7,905 nucleotides of DNA from NCBI GenBank assembly GCA_035433705.1, contig DAORVK010000092.1:1-7905 (forward strand), given 5' to 3'. Position numbers and translations under genes: made by a program. The notes under the pieces were generated by a model. It did no database searches. It was not told where the DNA came from and saw only the letters and a list, made by a program, of their open reading frames with translations. This DNA comes from CADEFQ01 sp035433705 (GTDB lineage: Bacteria > Pseudomonadota > Gammaproteobacteria > Steroidobacterales > Steroidobacteraceae). Shown here one piece after another: positions 1 to 5,214 of the stretch (its first letter is position 1; each line of letters opens with the position of its first letter).

Positions 1-1436
1 CGCACGAACGCCGCAATGCGCGAAAAATCCTCGCCGAAGACATCGCGGCCCGCGTACAGCTCGCCACCCACCGAGAAGGCGCCCACCGGGCGCGCATAAC
101 TCAGCGTGATGTCATAGCCGCGTTCGTAGTTCGCGCCCGAGTACGACGCGTTGTCGATCACGCGGCCCCGCAGCGCGAAGCTGCCACCGAAGGCCGGTCG
201 CCAGCCGAGGCGCGCCATCGCGCTGCGTGCTCCGACACCGTCGCGGAACACCCGCTGATCGCCGCCCCAGTGGCCGAGCACGTGCCCGTCGTTCACGAGG
301 CCGTCCTGATAGACCGAGTGTACGTACCAGCCGTTCTGCCACTCGGAAGCTTCGAAGGTGAGATCGAACCGCCGCCACAACAGCGGAAAATCGATGCCGA
401 CGGAGAGGGCGGCATTACCGAGCAGGTAGTTACGGCCGCGCGAGGTGTCCTCGCCCGCGTACTCTGCATAGACGGAGAAAGGCACCGCGCCGGGAAACAC
501 GAAGCGGCTCGTGAAGGACGCCGCCTGGTTGCCGAACTGCCGGTCCGTCACAGACGCGACATTGTCGCTTCCGGAAGGGTTGAAGAAGGCATCCAGGATG
601 TCGCCGATGGAATTCCCGCCGCGCGCGCCGCCGCCGAACTGCATGAGGCGATTGAAGCCGAGCGACCAGCCGCTCGCAGGCTCGATCGACAAGTGCAGAC
701 CCGCGAGCTGCGGGTGACCCGACGTCAGCCCGCCTTCAAAGAGGATGTTGTCCGATTCCGACATCCGCGCCACGAAGGCTTCGTAGTGGATCCCGAGGCG
801 AGTGAGCGGCTGGTAGTTTGAAATCGTGACCGACGGCATTGTCGGCGCCTCGGTCGACAACAGCATCCCGCTGTCGGAGAACGGCGAGATCCAGTGATCG
901 CGAAAGCCCGCGTCGAGCTGCGCGAAATTCCAGCCGAGGCTCAGCAGCGAGCCCGTCGGCGTGGCTTCGTCCTCATACGCCACGCCGCCCAGGGTCAGCA
1001 GCGCGTGATCGAAGGGCTGCCAGTAGGCGCGCGCGGAAACCTCCCACGCGCTGTCATTCCGCAGGCCGTGCCGGTTCGGCAGAGAATGATCGGCGCCGCT
1101 CGAAGCCGCGCCGGAGATTGACACCTCGGCTATTCCGGCGCGATTCATGTAACGCGCGAGATAACGTTCCACATTGCGGCAGAGCACGGCATCCTGCGTG
1201 CAGGCCTTCGGCAACGCATCCCATACCACTGCTGCGGCAATCGGGCGGGTGAGGAAGGGCTTGCCCGCCAGAGTCAGCACCTGTTCGACCTGGCGTTCCA
1301 TCTCGGGCTCGAGATTGACCGGCAGGTACGGCGAAACACCGCGGGCCTGCACAACGCCGCCCCCGCCCAGGAGCGTGCCAAGGACTACACCGAGCAGCGC
1401 CGCGGCGGGCGCGGCGCTACGCGGCCAGCCGGACAA
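1..1436 (-). CDS. Capsule assembly Wzi family outer-membrane protein (3' end beyond window)
   Basis: Wzi proteins are outer-membrane beta-barrels that help attach or organise capsule and exopolysaccharide at the cell surface. The frame is open from 1436 to the left edge, giving 478 codons. The proposed start is TTG at 1436, preceded by GGTGG six bases upstream. It gives an n-region with Arg, a Leu/Val/Gly-rich hydrophobic core and a V-Q-A cleavage site near residue 31. An in-frame stop near 1495 limits earlier starts and no ATG lies nearby. The mature N-terminus has the YLPVNLEPE-type segment with a close Cys pair (C79, C86), possibly a disulfide. The Wzi-like stretch GFRDHWISPF with LLSTEAPTMPS lies around residues 177-202. 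The rest alternates in beta-strand fashion with many aromatics, ending in view with SRIAAFVR. Wzi proteins are usually about 450-500 residues, so only a few residues should be missing. It overlaps the upstream glycosyltransferase gene by 20 bases, implying co-transcription. The family is fairly sure, the start less so. Confidence 0.85.
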   Translation of the reverse strand, partial: MSGWPRSAAPAAALLGVVLGTLLGGGGVVQARGVSPYLPVNLEPEMERQVEQVLTLAGKPFLTRPIAAAVVWDALPKACTQDAVLCRNVERYLARYMNRAGIAEVSISGAASSGADHSLPNRHGLRNDSAWEVSARAYWQPFDHALLTLGGVAYEDEATPTGSLLSLGWNFAQLDAGFRDHWISPFSDSGMLLSTEAPTMPSVTISNYQPLTRLGIHYEAFVARMSESDNILFEGGLTSGHPQLAGLHLSIEPASGWSLGFNRLMQFGGGARGGNSIGDILDAFFNPSGSDNVASVTDRQFGNQAASFTSRFVFPGAVPFSVYAEYAGEDTSRGRNYLLGNAALSVGIDFPLLWRRFDLTFEASEWQNGWYVHSVYQDGLVNDGHVLGHWGGDQRVFRDGVGARSAMARLGWRPAFGGSFALRGRVIDNASYSGANYERGYDITLSYARPVGAFSVGGELYAGRDVFGEDFSRIAAFV

Positions 1437-2463
1437 GCGAATCCACCGCGAGATCGAGTTGGTTGCGGATCGGTCGCTGCGCCATGCCTGCTACCAGGCG
1501 CGCGCGCTGATCCCCGTCGCGCAAGAGCTCATCGGCTGCGCACGCCACCGCCCTCTCGTCGAGTTCGACGCCGGTCGCGATGCCCGCGTCGGCGCAGTGA
1601 CGGATGCGCCCGATCTGATCTTGCGCGAGCGGCGCCGCCACGCAGATACGCTGGAACGACAACGCCTGCAGCAGCGTGTCACCACCATTCGCCACGACCA
1701 CGCGCGCGCGCGCCAGCAGGGCCGCCAGTTCCCTGATCGGCAGATGTGCGCAGTGTCGCAGTCCTGAGCTGCCATCGGACACCTGCCCCTGCGGCCCGAC
1801 CAGCAGGGTGGGGTGGCCACTCCGCGCGAGGCGTAGCGCCGCCGCCGCCATGGTGCGCGGACCCTGTTCGGCGCCGGGGTGCGCGCCGCCACCCCCCGGT
1901 ACGACGAGCGCGAAACCTTCTGGTTCGAGCCCGAAGCGCGCGGCCACCTGCGCCGATTCCTCCGGCGAGGGCATCGGGACGATCGTGTCGAAGAAGCGCA
2001 CGGTGGGTCGGTGCTCGCCGAGGCGCATTTTGAACCGCTCGGGCGCGCTGAGGGGCCCCGCCATGAACTCGGGCCACGCGATCCAGTGCTCGTCGAGCAG
2101 CGGCAGCCATTTGAGGCGAAAGGCCTTGCGGCGCTGCCGCGGGCGCGAGCTGATGTACACCACGCGCGCGCCGCTGTCGCGCGCGGCGCGCAATTGCGCG
2201 GTTCGGCCCGCGTTGTCGAAGACCACGAGGTCCGGGCGCTCGTCGCGGATCAACGCCGAGACTTCGCGGGGGTGAAAGGTCGGCGAGGTCGGCAGCAGGA
2301 CCGCCGGAAAGGGCGCCGCAGCGGCATAGGGCGCGTGGCGGTTCAGCACGAATGAAATCTCCGTGTCCGCCTTCAGCGCGCGCAGCGCCGTGGCGATCGC
2401 GAGCGATCGTGCATACTCCCCCGAGCCGGTCGGGGCGGAGACCGGGATGAACAGGACTCGCAT
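1417..2463 (-). CDS. GT-B fold glycosyltransferase, MurG/PseG-like (family 28-like)
   Basis: Predicted cytoplasmic or membrane-associated enzyme that transfers a sugar from a nucleotide-sugar donor, probably during synthesis or modification of the exported polysaccharide; 348 residues. The N-terminal Rossmann half opens with the strand MRVLFIPVS and a glycine loop, GSGEYARS (residues 13-20), like the GxGH-type loop of MurG and PseG relatives. The C-terminal half begins with VVPGGGGAH (187-195) and carries NGGDTLLQAL (from residue 259) and a DQ pair (D282, Q283), the arrangement seen around the donor site in GT28/MurG-type enzymes. No signal peptide or transmembrane segment is seen. I chose the ATG at 2463 because AGGGTAGG lies upstream with a nine-base spacer. 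A TTG at 2472 would add three residues. The stop overlaps the next gene, a Wzi-type protein, by 20 bases. Donor and acceptor cannot be read from the sequence, and a nucleotide-sugar-processing relative such as a PseG-type hydrolase is the main alternative. Confidence 0.7.
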   Translation of the reverse strand: MRVLFIPVSAPTGSGEYARSLAIATALRALKADTEISFVLNRHAPYAAAAPFPAVLLPTSPTFHPREVSALIRDERPDLVVFDNAGRTAQLRAARDSGARVVYISSRPRQRRKAFRLKWLPLLDEHWIAWPEFMAGPLSAPERFKMRLGEHRPTVRFFDTIVPMPSPEESAQVAARFGLEPEGFALVVPGGGGAHPGAEQGPRTMAAAALRLARSGHPTLLVGPQGQVSDGSSGLRHCAHLPIRELAALLARARVVVANGGDTLLQALSFQRICVAAPLAQDQIGRIRHCADAGIATGVELDERAVACAADELLRDGDQRARLVAGMAQRPIRNQLDLAVDSLVRLAA

Positions 2464-2532
2464 GGGGCGCAAGCCTACCCTGAAAATGGGGGGTCTGTGA
2501 TGTCAGAATATGACGACATCTTCATGCGCCGG
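2464..2532. other. Short gap between the ATPase and glycosyltransferase genes
   Basis: This 69-base gap holds a 6-bp inverted repeat, GATGTC at 2499-2504 and GACATC at 2515-2520, with a ten-base loop. It lacks a following T-run in either direction, so I do not call it a terminator. The segment nearest the glycosyltransferase contains its likely ribosome binding site, read on the minus strand as AGGGTAGG. No clear promoter was found, so read-through from the ATPase gene is possible. Confidence 0.4.
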
Positions 2533-3651
2533 CTATACGAGCTTCCGCAGGAATTCAAGCGCCGGCGCGACCGCAATTCCGTCGGGTGTCTGATAGTGCT
2601 TGCCGCCCCGGGCGGAAATCTGCCAGGCCTCCGCAGCCGGAAAGCGGGTATGGAGGTAGCGGAGGCCGCGATCCACATCGGTATCACCCAGCTTGCACTC
2701 GACCAGCCACAGGGGTCGGCCGTGCTCGGTGACGACGAAGTCGACCTCGCGGCCGTCGGTATCGCGAAAATAGCGCAAATCGACGTCCCGTCCGGCCGAG
2801 TCCTGCTGAAAATGCACCCATTTCAACAGGTGCACCGCGACCAGGTTTTCGAACCGGGCTGAATCGTCGGGCACAACAGCCCAATTGAAGTGGTAATGCT
2901 TCTGCTCCTTCCTGACCGCACGGATGCGGGGTGCGCCGAAGGGTGCGAGGCGGAAAATGGCGTAGAGGCGTTCGAGCGCGGAAAGCCAGCTCGCGACGGT
3001 CCGGTGTGCAAGCTGCAGGTCTTCCCGCAATGCGTTGATCGATAGTGGCGATCCTACGAGCGCCGGCAGACGCCCGATCAGGAGCTCGAGAGTGCCGAGA
3101 TCCACGATGCGCTCCAGCGCGGCCACTTCCTCGCGAACGAGGCGGGAACCGAACTCGCGCGACCAGCGCCGCGCAAAAGTCTCGTTGCCGGCGAAATACG
3201 GCTCGGGGAAGCCCCCGAGTGCCAGCAGGTCCCGCAAGTCGTTGGCGGTGGTCAGTCCCAGTTCCGCGACGGAGAGCGGATGCAGTCGCAGCAGGTGATA
3301 CCGGCCCTGCAGCGAATCGCCGCCGAAGCGGTAGAGATCGAGCCGGCCGCTCCCCGTGACCAGGATGCGCTGACCGCTCGCGCGCCCGTCGTAAAGCCCT
3401 TTGAGGTAATTGCGCCAGCGGCGGTACTTGTGGATCTCGTCGAAAATCCACAGCGGGCCGGGCGGCATTTCGCCCGCGAGAATGCGGCCGCGATCGGCGG
3501 GGCTGTCCCAGTTGAGATAGCCTGCGCGGGCGCCGGGGAGGCCGCGCGCCAGGGTCGTCTTGCCGACCTGTCTTGGTCCGGCAACAAATACCATGCGGCG
3601 CGCAAGGTCGGCGCGCACCTGTGAAAGCAGATAGCGCGGGCGGGGGCGCAT
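2533..3651 (-). CDS. AAA+ ATPase with C-terminal DUF4143 (PD-(D/E)xK-like) domain
   Basis: This is a member of the large family of AAA+ ATPases ending in DUF4143, whose cellular role is not established; 372 residues from the ATG at 3651. The Walker A motif GPRQVGKTT is at about residues 25-33 and Walker B (LWIFDEIHK) has D71 and E72. A sensor-like LVTGSGRLD and the family signature GDSLQGRY...HPLSVAEL follow. The C-terminal half holds REVDFVV (D304) and VECK (E318, K320), the spacing of a PD-(D/E)xK nuclease-like core, and it looks complete. A GTG at 3693 would add 14 residues. I prefer 3651 because family members usually begin just before the RYL segment, but neither start has a good Shine-Dalgarno sequence and the choice is open. 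Nothing ties it to polysaccharide export, and its base composition seems slightly lower in GC than its neighbours. Gene families of this kind spread between genomes, so I infer a passenger gene. The glycosyltransferase starts 69 bases beyond its stop with no clear terminator between. Confidence 0.88.
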   Translation of the reverse strand: MRPRPRYLLSQVRADLARRMVFVAGPRQVGKTTLARGLPGARAGYLNWDSPADRGRILAGEMPPGPLWIFDEIHKYRRWRNYLKGLYDGRASGQRILVTGSGRLDLYRFGGDSLQGRYHLLRLHPLSVAELGLTTANDLRDLLALGGFPEPYFAGNETFARRWSREFGSRLVREEVAALERIVDLGTLELLIGRLPALVGSPLSINALREDLQLAHRTVASWLSALERLYAIFRLAPFGAPRIRAVRKEQKHYHFNWAVVPDDSARFENLVAVHLLKWVHFQQDSAGRDVDLRYFRDTDGREVDFVVTEHGRPLWLVECKLGDTDVDRGLRYLHTRFPAAEAWQISARGGKHYQTPDGIAVAPALEFLRKLV

Positions 3652-3680
3652 GCGGTGAAGGTACGTGTAATTTGGATGGC

Positions 3681-3722
3681 AGTCAAAAATCACCGTGAGT
3701 AATTTTGACTGGTATCAAAATT
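3681..3722. repeat. Three alternating copies of an AGTCAAAATT-like decamer (possible operator)
   Basis: Copies are AGTCAAAAAT at 3681-3690 on the plus strand, AGTCAAAATT at 3710-3701 on the minus strand, and TATCAAAATT at 3713-3722 on the plus strand. The second and third form a perfect 8-bp inverted repeat (AATTTTGA / TCAAAATT) around a six-base centre. The first and second form a 9-of-10 inverted repeat around ten bases. The block is strikingly AT-rich for this DNA and lies just upstream of, or within, the first codons of the ATPase gene, depending on its start. It could be an operator for a dimeric regulator, an autoregulatory site, or the edge of an inserted element. The repeats are read directly, the function is inferred. 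Confidence 0.6.
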
Positions 3723-3750
3723 GACCAGATCGACTCACCGATGGAATAAT
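3721..3750 (+). promoter_or_regulatory. Possible sigma-70 promoter for the wzi-wza pair
   Basis: TTGACC at 3721-3726 matches the -35 consensus at five of six positions. AATAAT at 3745-3750 matches TATAAT at five of six, with an 18-base spacer. The -35 box begins inside the last repeat decamer, so a protein bound there could repress transcription. The predicted transcript would begin around 3757, only a few bases before the chosen ATG at 3760, so the mRNA would be nearly leaderless. That makes either this promoter or that start codon questionable. Confidence 0.4.
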
Positions 3751-3759
3751 CGCCGCCCC

Positions 3760-5214
3760 ATGCGCCGTCGACACCCACGTCTTCGCTGCTCGATGGCGCT
3801 TGCGACTGCTTGTGCCGTTTTCTGCGCCCATGCAGGTCCCTGGCTCGCGCCGGGCGATCTTGCTGTCCGCCACGACATCGAAATACTCGCAGACGCCGGC
3901 ATCCTGCGCGGTCCCGTCACCACCTGGCCGGTCTCCTGGCCCGACGTGGCGCGCGACGCGAACGCGGCGCGGCTGCCTGATGATGCGAGCGAGGCGCTCC
4001 GTCAGGCGCTGATGCGCATTCAGAGCGCCGCGCGGCGCGAGTCGAAGACGGGATTCGAGGGGCTCGATGTGCGGGCGTCCGGTGCGCGGGATCCGGATTC
4101 GCTGCGCACCTTCGCCGATACGCCGCGCGAGGAAGGCGAACTCGAGCTCGCCGCGGCATGGATGGGCAACCGCCTCGCCGCGAACCTGCAGGTCACCGGC
4201 GTCACCGATGCGAGCGACGACCAGACAGCGCGCTTCGACGGCAGCTACGTCGGCCTCAATGTCGGCAATTTCATGATCTCGGCGGGCTGGATGGAGCGCT
4301 GGTGGGGACCAGGCTGGGAGGGCAGCCTGATCCTCGGCTCTGCGGCACGGCCGATCCCGAGTGTGCGGGTCGAGCGCAACTACACCGACGCCTTCGAAAC
4401 GAAGTGGCTGCGCTGGATCGGGCCCTGGCGCGCGAGCCTCGAACTCGGGCAGATGGAGGGCAGCGACGTGCCCGTGCCCGATGTGCGCTTCTTCGCGGCG
4501 CGCGTCAATTTCAAGCCGCGGCCGTGGCTCGAGTTCGGCCTCAGCCGCACGGCGCAGTGGTGCGGCGAGGGGCGGCCGTGCGGGTGGGGAACGTTCAAGG
4601 ATCTCCTGATCGGCAACGACAATTCTGACGCCAATCTCGGCACGAACGATGAGCCTGGCAACCAGATGGCGGGGTACGATTTTCGTCTGCGATCACCGTG
4701 GCGCCCACTGCCACTCGCACTCTACGGCCAGTTCATTGGGGAGGACGAAGCGGGTGGGCTGCCTGCGAAGTTCCTCGGGCAGCTCGGCGCCGAGAGCTGG
4801 GCCTCGACCCCGTGGGGCGCGCTACGCGGGCATTTCGAGTACGCCGATACGAGTTGCAACTTCACGCGCAGCCAGCCGATGCTCGGCTGTGCCTATCGCA
4901 ATCACCTCTATCCGCAGGGCTACACCTTTCGGGGTCACTCGATCGGGCACGCGATGGGCGGCGACGGCCGCATGTATTCGCTCGGGAGCCTTCTGGTGAG
5001 GCCGAATGGCGACAGCCTCAGCGTGCTCCTGCGCAAGGTGGAGCTGAATCGCGGTGGGGCTGCATCCAACCGCCTCAAAAACATCGAGGTCCAGTACAAT
5101 CGCCCCTTCGCCCGAGGCGAGCTGCGGCTCGGACTCGGCTACAACGATTTCGATATCGAGCCGGCTGATGGCGCGGATTTCACCGGCTTCATCGAATGGC
5201 GACAAGGGATTTGA
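3760..5214 (+). CDS. Capsule assembly Wzi family outer-membrane protein (second paralogue)
   Basis: A 484-residue Wzi-type protein, predicted to be an outer-membrane barrel involved in surface retention or export of polysaccharide. The ATG at 3760 gives a good signal peptide: Arg-rich n-region, a hydrophobic core, and cleavage after A-H-A at residue 25. The TTG at 3721 would add 13 polar residues in front of the signal, and the ATG at 3793 would remove its positive charges. The mature N-terminus has the helical segment LAVRHDIEILADAGILRGP with TTWPVSWPDVA, common in this branch of the family. The barrel part includes MERWWGPGWEGSLIL and ARPIPSVRVERN, the Wzi signature region. Cys pairs C268/C274 and C366/C377 sit in predicted extracellular loops and could be disulfides. 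It differs strongly from the Wzi-type gene at the left edge, which lacks the TTWP region. Its stop overlaps the next start, as TGATG, showing translational coupling to the export protein. Confidence 0.9.
   Translation: MRRRHPRLRCSMALATACAVFCAHAGPWLAPGDLAVRHDIEILADAGILRGPVTTWPVSWPDVARDANAARLPDDASEALRQALMRIQSAARRESKTGFEGLDVRASGARDPDSLRTFADTPREEGELELAAAWMGNRLAANLQVTGVTDASDDQTARFDGSYVGLNVGNFMISAGWMERWWGPGWEGSLILGSAARPIPSVRVERNYTDAFETKWLRWIGPWRASLELGQMEGSDVPVPDVRFFAARVNFKPRPWLEFGLSRTAQWCGEGRPCGWGTFKDLLIGNDNSDANLGTNDEPGNQMAGYDFRLRSPWRPLPLALYGQFIGEDEAGGLPAKFLGQLGAESWASTPWGALRGHFEYADTSCNFTRSQPMLGCAYRNHLYPQGYTFRGHSIGHAMGGDGRMYSLGSLLVRPNGDSLSVLLRKVELNRGGAASNRLKNIEVQYNRPFARGELRLGLGYNDFDIEPADGADFTGFIEWRQGI
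5204..5209 (+). promoter_or_regulatory. Ribosome binding site of the export protein inside the wzi coding end
   Basis: AAGGGA lies four bases before the ATG at 5214 and inside the last codons of the upstream wzi-type gene. Together with the TGATG stop/start overlap it supports 5214 as the start and suggests that the two proteins are made in a coupled ratio. Confidence 0.65.

Noticed and set aside
270..821. Open frame of 183 codons on the plus strand
   Set aside because: It is antisense to the left Wzi-type gene, which has clear family motifs through the same bases; the translation has no recognisable features.
1701..1713. CG dinucleotide run with Z-DNA potential
   Set aside because: It encodes ordinary Ala-Arg codons of the glycosyltransferase in a high-GC gene; such runs are expected by composition.
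1174..2355. Several overlapping open frames on both strands across the glycosyltransferase and wzi junction
   Set aside because: They are low-complexity Arg/Ala/Pro-rich shadows of the two real minus-strand genes.
2499..2520. Inverted repeat GATGTC / GACATC as a terminator of the ATPase gene
   Set aside because: The stem is only 6 bp with a ten-base loop, and no T-run follows on either strand.
3741..3749. Tiny ATG GAA TAA frame as a leader peptide
   Set aside because: It is two codons long, has no ribosome binding site and overlaps the putative -10 box; chance is the simpler explanation.
3652..3759. Insertion sequence or phage attachment site in the divergent region
   Set aside because: No transposase, integrase or matching repeat at the far end of the ATPase gene is visible, so only a repeat block is reported.
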